DNA of 64,000 nt from positions 67,194 to 131,193 of the forward strand of contig KN805403.1 of the NCBI GenBank assembly GCA_000818945.1. Direction: 5' to 3'. The translations under genes were made by a program, and so were the position numbers. Positions 29,322 to 39,936 of the stretch are shown here, piece by piece. The notes under the pieces are model-generated. The model did not search any database. It was not told the origin of the DNA and saw only the letters and a program-made list of their open reading frames with translations. Numbering within the stretch: the first letter of the stretch is position 1; the number at the start of each line of letters is the position of its first letter. The stretch comes from Schizochytrium sp. CCTCC M209059 (lineage: Eukaryota > Sar > Bigyra > Thraustochytrida > Thraustochytriidae).

Positions 29322-31215
29322 TATTTCCCTCGCCTGCGCCCGCGTCTGCGCGCACGCTCACGCTCTCGCTTTCGCCTCTCGTCTCCTCTCGTCTTGCCGT
29401 ACGTGTTTTGCTTTGCTTGCGTACGTTGCGGTGGCCAGCCGCGCGTGCGACTCTGCTCACTCTCGCCTCGCGCAGGCGATTTGGAACTGCCGTGCGTCGG
29501 CTGCTGCGCTCGCTGCTGCTCGGTCGGTCGCCGGTCGCCCGTCGCCGTCGCTTTCGCTCGCAGGCGGTCGCCGCGTGTGCAGGCAGCCTCAAGCTCGGTC
29601 TCGGTCCCGGTCTCGGTCTCGGTCTCGGTCTCGGACTCGGACTCGGACCCGGGCTCGGGCGCGGCCTCGGTCTCGAGTTCGTTTAGTCGCGCTCGCAGTC
29701 GCGGGCGCGCCCGTGGCCGCCGGAATGGCGCGGCGTCAGCGGCGCAGTAGGGGCGGTCGGCGTGGACTGGCCTCGCGCTTTCTTTCTTCCTTGCCCTCTT
29801 TCTTCTCGTGCTCCGCCCCGCACCCCTAGCGCCGCGCCTAGCGCACCTCTAGCGCACCCCCGAATCTGCCGCTGCCTTCCGCGCGCATGCCGCGCCACGA
29901 GGTGCGTGCACGCGCCGCGCGGGTTGCGGCTTCCTGCAGCAGGCAGGCAGGCAGGCAGGCAGGCGGTCGGGGCGCGCGGGAGAGGGGGAGGGAGAGGAGC
30001 GGCAGGAGAGGGGCGGAGCGGAGTGGATGGAGTGGACTCGCGCGGCGCAGCTGGCGATCTTTGTCCTTGCTGCGCCAGAGTCCTTTCTTTGCGCGCCACT
30101 TCTTTCTTTGTTATGGTCTCTGTGTCTGTTTCACTTTCCTTCTTTCATTCTTTCATTCTTTTTTTCGCTTTCTTCCTTTTCCAGCCAGGACAAATGCCAA
30201 GTGGATTACTAGTAGGAAACGGAGAAGACGCAGCAGCAGGACTTGCTCGTGCTCGCGCTCCTGCTGCAGGCGGCACCGAGGCGAGCACGCTCGCACGCTC
30301 GCATGCGCGTGCACGAAGGGACGCGCTGAGCAAGCGACTGCGTCTACAGACTACAGCGGCAGCAGCAGCTGCCACCTGGCTGCAAGGAGCGAGCGGGCAC
30401 GGCCCAGCTAAGCACCCACCGAGAGCGAGTTCCAGACGTAAGAACTATAAACAATGTAAAGATGAGCCTGAGAAGGGTGCGTGCACACAAATGTGCTGTG
30501 AACACACGCGCTCGCGACACAAGACTCGACTAGGCTAGCGCGGCGAGATGATACGATACGATTACGAGACGAGACGAGACACGAGCACGCAAGCATGGCC
30601 GAGACCTTCTCTGCGCGGAAAAGTCGCGTTGCTGTCGAAGAAAATGCAGGGCGCCGGCGATGTCTCGGCGCTTGATCCCGTGGCTAGCGGCTTACGGCTT
30701 ACTGTTTGTGGGGAAAGCGGGGGGGTATGTATGGATGCCGCGCGTGTCAAGACAGGTCAAGTCAAGAATTCCTCCTCTGTGCCGGTGCGGCGACACACAG
30801 CAGTACTTGGTTCATCCCAGCCTACCCGGCCCGCCGGTCACTTTACAGCACCAGCACCAGCACCAGCACCAGTCAAGGCTTTGATGATGCTCTTGCGTAA
30901 TTATGGTCGTCATGATGATCGATGAGGATGATCGATGAGATCATCGTGATCATCGCGATGAGAGCTGCGATCGGAACTGGGTCGGAGGTGGGCTCGTAGT
31001 GGCACGCTATACCTCGCGACAACCCAAGCAAGCTCAAAGAAGAGGCGTGGGAATAAAGGCAAGACAGAACAAGACATGGAGACGTTGGCCCTTTACGCAA
31101 CACAATCAAACAAATCAAAACATCCAGCCATTAAAAATTGGCGCCACCCGCACGCAGCACAGCTGACTGACCGACCGGCAAATGTGCACAGCGGATTCCA
31201 ACTTGTGAATCTTCA
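29322..31215. other. Intergenic, repeat-rich
   Basis: 1.9 kb between the SLC49-like start and the RhoGAP stop. Contains GGTCTC/GGACTC hexamers (29596-29656), GGCA repeats (29939-29965), CAGCAC repeats (30845-30874) and a cluster of GATGATC/GATCATC words (30905-30960). Open frames here are repeat shadows. Confidence 0.5.
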
Positions 31216-33098
31216 TCACAAACCGCGAGTCTTGGCGGCGCGGTCCTCCTTCTCGCCTAAGTTCTTGTTCTTCTGCTCGTCGTCCTCCTCACCGTCGTCC
31301 TCCTCCTCCTCGTCCTCCTCCTCCTCCTCGTCCGTGGCGGCCTCCTCGGTCGAGGTCAAGGGCGGCTCTGCAGAGGTGGCGCGCCGGAAGACGCGCCTGC
31401 CAATGTCGGCGGCCGTGGTCCGCACGCCGGCGTCGGAGACGTCGGGCACAGACTGCTGCCGCGGGACCGGGACCGGGACTGAGGCGGGCGGGGAGTCGAG
31501 CAGCTTGGCCGCGGCGAGCTGCGACTCGTGCGTGGGCGAGGACGACCTCAGCCGCACCGACTGCGCGCGGCTTGGCTTAATGGCGGCAAGCTCTGGGTTG
31601 GCTCGGAAAACCTTGTTCGTGTTCACCGTGTACTCGGGCGAGGCGGGCGACTGCGCGGCAGCGGGATTCTTCGAGGTCGGCTGCTTTGCAGCAGCGTCCT
31701 TGCCCTTGGAGCTCGCGCCAGAAGAACCAGGCGCACCAGGAGCAGGAACAGGAGCAGTAAGAGCAGGACCAGCAACAGCAGCAGGAGGTCCGCTTGTCGA
31801 GGCCACGCGGAGCTGCTCCAAAGATGACTTGGGCACCGCGCTAGACTCCATGCGAAGTGCTCCGGCGGCCATGGCCGCGCTCGCAGACGACTTTCGATGG
31901 CGCAAAAGAAAAGAGGACGACGGCGACGACGTCGAGCCATCCGCTGTTGAGGACGCTACGGTGCCCGCCGAAGACGTGGTTGAACTCATGGTATGTGTAG
32001 ATGAAAAGGAAGCTTCCTTGTCCTTGCCTGACGACTTCTCCTTGTCCTTGGCGTCCTTGTCCTGAAACCAGCTGTTAGGCCTAAATATGCGTTTAATGAC
32101 GTCGCGCTTGCGGCGGCGCGTCTGCGAATCGCCCTCCTTGGCGGCCTTGTTTGTTTTATCGAAATCGCGCAGGGCGTCGATGGCCACATCCAAGTCCGGC
32201 ATGCACGCTTTAATGTAGCCCCAAATGCGATGGCCAAAGAGGATCATCACCTCGAGGCGTGTCTGCGGTGGTTCGCGCTTGTCGACCTCGGCGGCACGGC
32301 GCTCGTCGTTCAGGCGTTTGATCGACTTGTGCTCCTGGATGAGCTCCATGGGGTCCCGCGCACCGCAAATGGACGGAAGAAACGGCACAAAGAGATCGTA
32401 ACTGTGCATTTCGAAGATACGCCGCCGTGACACGGTGCAGAGCAATGCAAAAATTTGCCCTGCAAGGCTGATGGCGGTGCTCAGCACCTCGTTCGAGCAT
32501 CCTACGTGGAAGGTCACCATCGTGTGCATGAGATCCTCGGCAAGGTTTGATCCAACCTCGCTGCGCTTATCGTCGTCGCGCGACTCACCAAGAGCAAATT
32601 TGCGCAAGTCCTCTGTGCAAAACGTGAAGGGAAGCAGCGGTTTGGGAAGGTCACGAAGGAATCCCTTGAGAAGCGAGCTGATGGCATTCGCGCACTCTGC
32701 GAGGCCCTACGCGGCATCAACAATCATAGACACGCGGTTGCAAGCATTTCGGGCGTCAGATCATCACTTCGGGCGTCAAATTACTGGGCGATCGATGCAG
32801 ATTGTAGACCGGAAAATGGAGAACAAAACGAAGACAAACTCACCTTGTTCGCGCGATTTTCCTCGACAAAGAGGCTGACCTTTTGGTATGGCAAACCCTC
32901 TGGATACTTCATGATGGCCTTGAGCCTGTCGAGCGTGCTGTCTGCAGCCCGCACGCGAAAGAGTCCTGGCTCAAAGTCCTCCACGCCGAGCGCGCCCTCG
33001 ACGTATTTTCCCAGCCACTTCGTGCACGCCAGCGCGTTCACGAGCTCCGGGAGACATCCCTCGATGCTGGCGTTCTCGGCGCTGGGGGTGGCTTGCAT
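31216..33098 (-). CDS. RhoGAP-domain protein (two exons)
   Basis: CDS on the minus strand joins 32844-33098 and 31216-32694 (577 residues). The 149-nt intron has a GTGAGT donor and a GCAGAG acceptor at phase 0. Splicing is required: the RhoGAP domain is split between the exons. Exon 1 gives the arginine finger region GLFRVRAADSTLDRL (Arg48). Exon 2 opens with CANAISSLLKGFLRDLPKPLLPF, the conserved helix of the fold, so the domain spans about 15-215. The rest is a Lys/Ser-rich, probably disordered tail with poly-acidic stretches near the C-terminus. It should switch off Rho/Rac/Cdc42 GTPases by stimulating hydrolysis. Divergent to a RhoGEF 437 bp away. Confidence 0.88.
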
Positions 33099-33535
33099 CG
33101 CGCCCCTCCTTGCCGCCTTGCCACCCGTCTCGCCACCCGCCTCGCAGCCCGCACGCGACCGCGCTACGACGGCCCGCGCAAGGTATGCGGAATGTTTGTT
33201 GTTTCCTTGTTGCTTGGCTTTCTCTGGCTTGTTCGCTCTTCTGGCTTGGCTTGGCTTATTCCGCGCGACGTGACTGTAGCTCGACACGCGCGCAAGTGCA
33301 GCGAAACCGCATTTTTCACTTGCGAGCACGAGAACCCCACTTGCGCAGGTTGCGCCGCATACCACAGCGAAAATCGTTTTTCTCCTCCTCTCTCACAGTC
33401 AGTCATTCAGTCTCGCCGCTTTCTCTCTCTTTTTGAGCAACCCTTTTTTGCCATTTGCGCGCCGGCCTTGCCTTGCTTGGCGTGCCCGGAGCAGACTCGC
33501 TCGGGCGTGTTTGGGCGCGCGCGCTCGGCGGGCAC
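33099..33535. promoter_or_regulatory. Divergent promoter region, RhoGAP / RhoGEF
   Basis: 437 bp between two ATGs pointing away from each other. It includes a CTTGTTGCTTGGCTTTCTCTGG-like pyrimidine-rich stretch (33205-33250) and a T/C-rich tract (33375-33450) before the RhoGEF start. No defined promoter element can be named; the assignment is positional. Confidence 0.45.
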
Positions 33536-35833
33536 ATGGCCGAGGAGACGGCGCGCAGAGCGGCTCAGGAGGCGGCGACAGATGAGGATGACGTCGCCGA
33601 GGATATTGCAGAGCTTGCCGACCTGGCGGCGCGCGATGCCCGCCGGGAGAGGCTCGCCAAAGAGCTCCTCGACTCTGAAACGCGCTACGCCAGCGTCCTC
33701 GAGGCCTTTGAAACCGTGGACCAGCTCGTAGCCGCGACGATTTGCGCCGAAGGGTTCGGCGAGGGCCGGGACCTCGACATAGATTTAGATTTGAACGAGG
33801 GAACTGCAGATGCCGCGCTTGCAAGACATCAACCGCTCGTTTCTGCCCGAATGCGATGCCTCTTTGCAACGATGCGCCAACTTGCCGTCCTCAGTCGGGC
33901 CACCGCGCTAGCGCTGCAGAGGTCTATGCGAGAGTATGGCCCGGATCGCATGGGCGCAATTCTCGTTCGTTTCGCAGACGCCACCTACCTTTACGAGGAG
34001 TATGCCGGCGCGCACGCAAGTCTGCGGCAGGAGATTGCACGTTTGGGGTCTCACCCTGAGTTTGTGCAAATATGGCGCAGCGCTGCACGCCTCGTAGCAA
34101 ACAAAGGCCTCGCTCTCCCTGCGGTTTTTCCTGCTCAGGACGCGGCGACTAATGCGGCAACGTCGGACTCTAACTTTTCGTCTTCTTCCTCGCCCTCGCC
34201 CTCGCCCTCGTCCTCGCCCTCGCCCTCGTCCTCTTTCACGACGTCTAGTCAGCTGCCAACAACATTGAGTAGCTTTCTAATATTGCCCATTCAACGTATT
34301 CCGCGCTACGAAATGCTTCTCGAGGAAATGCGCCGAGAGGCCAATGCTGTCGAAAGTCTCGAGGCCGTATCTGCTCACCTCGGTGCAGGCCGTAAATCCT
34401 ACGATTGGTGGGCCAAAGAGCAGCGTCTGGTGGTTGAAGCGCGGGATCTCTTTCGCGAGATAGCTGGCCGCATGGAAGTTGCCATTCGTGCTGCGGACAG
34501 CAGACCGTTTCTTCTCGCAGCAGCGCTGCCCCCTCCTCCATCGCGGCCAGACCTGCCAAAGATACAAAGTACCGAAAGGAATGCAGAAGCGAACACAGAC
34601 GCCAACAATGATTCTTCTCTCGTCACAAAGACCATGCTGGCAAACGAGTACGAACATCTTCGAGATCTCATTCTCGCCGAGGAGACGTGGGCTCTGGCTC
34701 GCATCAAAGAAGCGAGTGCAACGGATGCAATGCAAGTCGGCGCGAATGTCGCGGACGATCAAGCTCTCTTGCTCCTCGCGCAAGCTGTAATTCATACTCG
34801 CCAGGTCAGTGGTCATTTTGTTCGAGTCCTCCAACGAGAATTAGTGGCCTCAACCTCTCTATGGGACGACATTTGCTGGCTTGCGAGCCTTGCACATTTG
34901 CACACCAGTTACGCAGTTGCGTTTGCACACGCTTGGCGATTAGTTGCGCCGCCGCTTCAGTCATCCAAGGAAGCAGTTCCCTCGTGGCTGCGTGCGCACG
35001 CCACGCTCTCTCGCAGGCTCTGTGGACTCGGCAGGAATGCAGGCAGCAAAGGTGGCGTCCTACGCAGCGCACTTGGCGCTGCGGACTTTGCTCGCCTTCG
35101 CGAGCCAATGCAGCGCGTCGTGAAGCTCGAAGCAGACTTTGCCCGTCTGGTCATGCATCCAGGGCCCTTTCGTGCACGGCGACCCGACTTTGCCGAGGCT
35201 TGTAGCTTTGTGCAATCGGTGGTCTTGCACGCGCATCGAAGTTTGGACAATTGGTTTCTCTCTCGATTGCTTACTTTGCTAAGTCCGTTTGTGGATCCGC
35301 TGCAAGATACCATTGTGCGTGTCGGCATCTTACATGTGCGCAAGCGGGCCCATTTGGTCTGCTTGTGCACCGATCGCATGATTTCAGGGCCGCTGCTGTA
35401 CTCCAACAAGGGTTGCTTGGAGCCTGTGCCTCGCGACGAGGAGGTAATCGACCTCGGCAGCCCGGAGGCTCGCGGACATGCTAGTTCGGGCAAAGTAGCC
35501 GAAAACGTGGCGACGTCAACGCAGGGATCGACTTCTGGAATAGGCAAGGGAGGGATGGGGAGAAAACGCAATAAGGCGGGTACGCCCGGATCGGGACGAT
35601 TTGTGCAAATTTATTTACGAAACGTGGATAGGATCGTGGCGGAGTCCATGTCTGCCACAGTCATACTAGAACCCAATTTATTGTCGTTGCGCGCGCCAGA
35701 TGTCTCGGGCAGCGCTACCGACCCAGAAAGTGTCCTTGCGCTCTGGACGGTGCCTGCGCCGCCTCGAGGCCAGACGCGAACCGCGATTTTTGAGGCCTGG
35801 GTTCATTCATTAATGAGATTGCAGCGCCAGTAG
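33536..35833 (+). CDS. RhoGEF with two DH domains and a PH-like domain
   Basis: 765 residues from the ATG at 33536. Dbl-family GEFs load GTP on Rho GTPases. First DH domain: LAKELLDSETRYASVLEAF (about 40-60) through LPIQRIPRYEMLLEEM (about 250-264), interrupted by a Ser/Pro-rich insert (about 214-245). A second DH-like domain follows: EYEHLRDLILAEETWALARI (about 371-390), QVSGHFVRVLQREL, and REPMQRVVKLEADFARLV, which fits the conserved PxQR region. The C-terminal 150 residues (VRVGILHVRKRAHLVCLCTDRMI to AIFEAWVHSLMRL) look like a PH domain with a long loop. The second DH is more divergent and may be structural. Confidence 0.83.
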   Translation: MAEETARRAAQEAATDEDDVAEDIAELADLAARDARRERLAKELLDSETRYASVLEAFETVDQLVAATICAEGFGEGRDLDIDLDLNEGTADAALARHQPLVSARMRCLFATMRQLAVLSRATALALQRSMREYGPDRMGAILVRFADATYLYEEYAGAHASLRQEIARLGSHPEFVQIWRSAARLVANKGLALPAVFPAQDAATNAATSDSNFSSSSSPSPSPSSSPSPSSSFTTSSQLPTTLSSFLILPIQRIPRYEMLLEEMRREANAVESLEAVSAHLGAGRKSYDWWAKEQRLVVEARDLFREIAGRMEVAIRAADSRPFLLAAALPPPPSRPDLPKIQSTERNAEANTDANNDSSLVTKTMLANEYEHLRDLILAEETWALARIKEASATDAMQVGANVADDQALLLLAQAVIHTRQVSGHFVRVLQRELVASTSLWDDICWLASLAHLHTSYAVAFAHAWRLVAPPLQSSKEAVPSWLRAHATLSRRLCGLGRNAGSKGGVLRSALGAADFARLREPMQRVVKLEADFARLVMHPGPFRARRPDFAEACSFVQSVVLHAHRSLDNWFLSRLLTLLSPFVDPLQDTIVRVGILHVRKRAHLVCLCTDRMISGPLLYSNKGCLEPVPRDEEVIDLGSPEARGHASSGKVAENVATSTQGSTSGIGKGGMGRKRNKAGTPGSGRFVQIYLRNVDRIVAESMSATVILEPNLLSLRAPDVSGSATDPESVLALWTVPAPPRGQTRTAIFEAWVHSLMRLQRQ

Positions 35834-36167
35834 GCACCAGCGAATTGTAGTTTTGCTTTTGGGAAAGAGAAAGAAAGGGAGAGATGGAGGGAGGGAGGGA
35901 GGGAGGGAGGGGCGAGAAGCGAGGGGCCGCTTTGGGGAAAACAACAGAGAAAACAGTGATTGTGCTTGCTTGCCCAGGGAAGGGACAAGCTTGCGTGGCC
36001 CTTTACACATAAAAAAAAAACTATTCCCGACACCCTCCCCCACTCCTTTTTCTTCACCATTGACACATAATTTGAAGAAAGAACAGATGCACAGCGCATC
36101 GTCATAAATTTGACCTTGCCTTGCCCGAGCGGACAAGGTGCCGCGCACGCGCTCGTCGAATCTTACG
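35834..36167. other. Convergent intergenic region with G-rich run
   Basis: 334 bp. A GGGA repeat at 35886-35912, about 53 nt after the RhoGEF stop, gives at least five G-tracts of three or more with single-A loops and could form a G-quadruplex on the plus strand. An A-tract follows at 36010-36021. Confidence 0.6.
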
Positions 36168-36905
36168 TTAAAATTCCGGGATCGACTCGGCGCGCGCGAT
36201 TGTATTTTCACCCACAGAATCTGGAAACGACGAGGCATCATCGTCGAAGTCGCCATCATCACTAAAGCGAGCCCCGTTCTTTGGGCGTCCAGAATCGCGT
36301 GAAAAAATGCCGAGATTGCCAGCCTCAGGTCCCCTCCAGCTTGTGATGTTGATCGCCTTTCCCCTGCGGCGACGTGCGCGGAGAAAGAGCACCACGACAA
36401 GGGCAATGAGCGCGACGCCGGCCGACGCGCCGGCAATAATAGGAATCTCACTTGACGCTTCCGCGGTACCAGAACCGGGCGTGGGCGCTAGCGTGGGGGA
36501 CTTTGTAGGTTTTGGCGTGGGCGCTCGCGTGGGGAAGGCGGTCGTGCCCTCGCGCCGAATACAGTTTTCGTCCAGAAAGATGGGAATCTCGGGAGGTTCG
36601 TCTTGCGCCCTACAATATTCGGACGGGACGCACTCCCCGGTATAGTCGCCGTCCTCGACACAGTCATCGTCGCTCTCGGGAGGAGTACGCATCACGCGGC
36701 ACTTGGCGTATCTGTAGTAGCAGAATCTTGTGGGCTCGCAGCCGCTGGGGCCTGAGGAGCTATCGCATCCCCCCTGCTTGGTGCACGTGCAGTCATAATC
36801 CGTCTCTGGGATCTCGGCGCACACGGGGACGTCGGACCAAGTCGCCCAGTAGCACCTCTCCGCCAGCTCGCACGAGGCCTCGTCCTCGTACCCGTTGCAC
36901 GCCAT
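36168..36905 (-). CDS. Cys-rich type I surface protein, 5' end possibly missing
   Basis: 245 residues from the first ATG. An extracellular-looking Cys-rich region (3-115) has about 15 Cys in short CxxxxxxC arrangements. A Pro/Thr stalk of PTxxPTxxPT type (125-143) follows, then one TM segment (about 155-176) and a basic RARRRRGK stop-transfer. The cytosolic tail is acidic. PT stalks of this kind are frequent in stramenopile surface proteins. No signal peptide precedes the Cys-rich region, and the frame closes five codons upstream of the ATG, so a 5' exon carrying it is likely. A GATCAG acceptor-like site lies 12 nt upstream of the ATG. Confidence 0.72.
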   Translation of the reverse strand: MACNGYEDEASCELAERCYWATWSDVPVCAEIPETDYDCTCTKQGGCDSSSGPSGCEPTRFCYYRYAKCRVMRTPPESDDDCVEDGDYTGECVPSEYCRAQDEPPEIPIFLDENCIRREGTTAFPTRAPTPKPTKSPTLAPTPGSGTAEASSEIPIIAGASAGVALIALVVVLFLRARRRRGKAINITSWRGPEAGNLGIFSRDSGRPKNGARFSDDGDFDDDASSFPDSVGENTIARAESIPEF

Positions 36906-38093
36906 GCTCCCCGTACCTGATCACCTCCTCCGCGTCCCACCCACGCGCGTTTCACCCGCGCGAACCACACCGGCGCGCCGCAGCGAAGCTCGCTCGCTCG
37001 AGCGCGCTCGCTCCCCTCGCCGCGTTTCGGTCTGCCGCGGCTCCGCTCCAATCTGCTCTGCCCCGCCCCGGTCTGCACGTGCGCGAGGCGCGCCGCGTCC
37101 GACTCGAGCAAGCTACTAGCAATCTGCGCGATGCGATGCACGCCATGTGCGAACCGGGTTCTTAGGGCTGCGGGCCGGTACTGCTGCTTCCCCACGCGCA
37201 TGCTAAACTTGTAGCTGCGGAGACCGGCACGTGCACGCCGCGGTGAGGTAGGAGACCGGGACTCGCGGCGCTCGAGCGAGCAAGACGTGCCGGCACGCGC
37301 GCCTCGGCGGGACGCGACGCGACGGAGGAGAGCGCGGAGCAGGGCGCGGAGAGCGCGGCGCAGCAGCGGAGCGGGAGGTGGGGGGCCGGCCAGAAAGGAA
37401 ATGGAGCAGGAGGTGAGCTGCGCTGCGCTGCTCTGCTCTGCTCTGCTCTGCTTGTTGCTATGGAAGTTGCTGGATCACTGTAGGCCTTGAGCGAGATGGA
37501 TGAGCCGTGTTTGCGCGTACTGGACGATTGCGCGAGGCCTAAGTTGGGATCGGCGGCCTGTGCCAGGTGCGGAGAAGGAGAAGGAGAAGGAGAAGGAGAA
37601 GGGCGGTCCTGCAGCAGCGGCTGCGGTGCGGGCCAGAAGCTGGGCTGTCGGAGATGGTGCGCTCGGCATGCGGCGAAAGCAAGCAGCTGCAGCGGCCGCT
37701 GGCTGCTGCTGCTGACCCGGACCGCAAGACAAAATAAGGCCAAGCCGACGCATACCGTACAGCACATGCACGATAAATGCACGCACGTCCTTTTCATCGT
37801 GAAAAGAAAGACCACAGGTCGATCATCTTACAGCAGCAGCAGCAGCAGCAGCAGCAGGCGGTTGGATGGGACGCATCATGCATTTGTGGAAACACCATCC
37901 ACAGCCGCGCTGCTGCCACATACTACATGCCTGACCTTCCGCTGCTGAGGCAGACCTATGGTCTCTGGCCACATATTTGTGGGTGGCGCCAAACAAGAGC
38001 CTCAACAAGTCTTATGACGAAAGAATGCCGAGCGTTAGCAGCAGCCAGGACGAAGCTGCCAGCGTTCCCAAATCTGCCCAGCTATCCTGCCTT

Positions 38094-38131
38094 CCATCCA
38101 TCCATCCATCCATCCATCCATCCATCCATCT
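38094..38131. repeat. CATC tetranucleotide microsatellite
   Basis: About nine tandem copies of CATC/ATCC with one CTATC variant at the end, in the gap upstream of the ankyrin gene. Confidence 0.92.
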
Positions 38132-39286
38132 ATCCATCGATCGACCCACCATGGCCATCATGCCACACGCCCTCCATCCCGAGTGTTCATCCACGGCTGT
38201 CCCTCCGGCCATCCATCCGTTCATCCACCATCAAGTAGTCATCATCCGCCAACCAAGTCGCCGCGACCACTCACATCCAACCTTGGCATAAACGGCTCGA
38301 GCCTGTACAAGTTCATCGCGTGCGTACGCTGCCGCGCATGTGGCACATGCATGGCCCTACTCTTCTCTCGCCGCAGTCACTGTTGCGCTGCTGCTTGCCA
38401 TAATGTCTCCCGCTTTTTTCCAAGCCTGACGCTGACGGAATAGTCCTCCCTTTTCGGCGAACTGTAAACCACGCATTTGCAAAGTTTGTTCCGCCGCATC
38501 ATGCCTATTTGGCGGCTGGCTGAACGTCTCTCGCGTTGCGGGTGGTTCTCCGAAGAGTCCGGGCAACTACCACTACACACAAGGCGTACATTATACTGCA
38601 GAAGTTCTTGGTTTCAGTCTCGCCGTCGATGCCGTCACGGAATGCAAAGCGCTGCAGCCGCAGCTTCTGACAGCGAGGGCAGCTTCTCGTTCTGCGTTGC
38701 CGCGACAGACGTGGAAGCGAAGACTGCGCTCGCCGTCTGCCGTTCGCTCTTGTTTCTTGCAACCAGCACCCGTGACCGGGATGCAGAAGAAGCAGCGAGC
38801 GGGTGATCGATTCGCGACCTTCGGCGGCGCCCTGTAAAGGCAGGCGGCTCAGCTCGCGTCGTTCGGCGAGCGGCGGCACCACGCATGTGCCCCGCAAAGG
38901 GGCACATTCGTGCCGTCTGGCGTCTCTCGGCCGATCGACCGACACGGGCAGAACCTCTTCGCGTCGAGTCCGGTGCGAGCAAGCAAGCGAGCGAGCGCAG
39001 GCGACATTGCGCGGCCGCGGAGGTCAGGCGCAGCGTGCCTTCAGCGAACGCTCGCTCTCGCTCTGTCCAGCGGAGCTCGCGCAGTCCGTGAAGGTCGCGT
39101 CGCATCGCATCTATCTCCCTGCGGCGAATTTGGTTTTCATCGCGGCGAGGCCCCGAACGTCACAATTCCTTCATCGCAGCGCATCCCTCCTCGTCTCATC
39201 TGATAACCCCACCGAGCCCGTCTCGGCGGCGGCGGCGGGCGCGCGGAGGCCTGCTCCGCGCGAAGCCTCGCGAGGCGCGGTGCGCG

Positions 39287-39560
39287 CACAGGCAGGCAGG
39301 CAGCGCAGGCAGGCAGGCGCGCAGGCGGGCACGCAGGCCTCCCTCCCTCCATCCCCGCATCCCTCAATTTCCGCGGCTCGTCATCGCTTCCCGAGCCCAG
39401 CCAGGCTCGAGGCCGCGGCTGCAGCGCGAGCGGCGCAGGCAGCGCAGGCAGGCAGGCAGCGCAGGCGCGCAGGCTGCCCTCGGGCGCCGCGCAGGGTCCG
39501 GGTCCCGCGCCGAGTCCCGCGCAGGCAGGCAGGCAGGCAGGCAAGCGAGGCGAGGCGAAG
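39287..39560. repeat. GGCA / GCAGGC low-complexity block
   Basis: Several separated runs of GGCA and GCAGGC units (39290-39325, 39437-39465, 39519-39546) within very GC-rich sequence. Long open frames on both strands here are products of composition. Confidence 0.8.
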
Positions 39561-39936
39561 AAAGAGAGGCGGACGCCGGGGCCCCAGTTTGCGCGAGATC
39601 AGGGGCCCGCGCAACGCAACCCGGCGCGGCGCCGAGAGCGCGCACCTGCACACTGCTGAAAGAACTGCTATCTATACACCGCGAGACGCGACGCGACGCG
39701 ACGCGACGCGACACGCGCGCTCTTCCCCGGCTGCCGCGCCTGCCGTCCGTGGCGCGCGACCGCCGGCGGCGACACAGCGCGCACGCGCGCGAGCGGGCGG
39801 GCGCCCGGAGAAACGCGCAGCGCGAGGAGAGGGCGAACGAACGAACGCTAGAAAAAAAAGCACGCATAGGTCTGTCTCGCGGGTAGCATATACTATACGA
39901 GACTATAGGTGTGCGTCATCGTGACACATTGCGAAG

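Larger units (their letters stand above)
36906..39936. other. Large low-complexity intergenic region
   Basis: 3.0 kb between divergent genes. Contains GGAGAA repeats (37573-37599), a CAG run (37832-37858), CATC repeats (38094-38131), a perfect 9-bp hairpin (38885-38907), a dense GGCA/GCAGG block (39287-39560) and GACGC repeats (39688-39716). A minus-strand frame starting at 37797 has a signal-peptide-like N-terminus (basic start then about 17 hydrophobic residues) and could be the missing first exon of the Cys-rich gene, but I could not place convincing splice sites. Confidence 0.45.

Noticed and set aside
27609..29750. 713-codon open frame antisense to the SLC49-like transporter
   Set aside because: Antisense shadow; it runs into GGTCTC repeats and has no domain, while the minus strand encodes a 12-TM protein.
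31076..32065. 329-codon open frame opposite the RhoGAP tail
   Set aside because: Poly-Ser is the reverse reading of the Glu-rich and Ser-rich tail codons.
38803..39924. 373-codon open frame before the ankyrin gene
   Set aside because: Starts with GTG, consists of Ala/Arg/Gln low complexity over GGCA and GACGC repeats, and overlaps equally open frames on the other strand.
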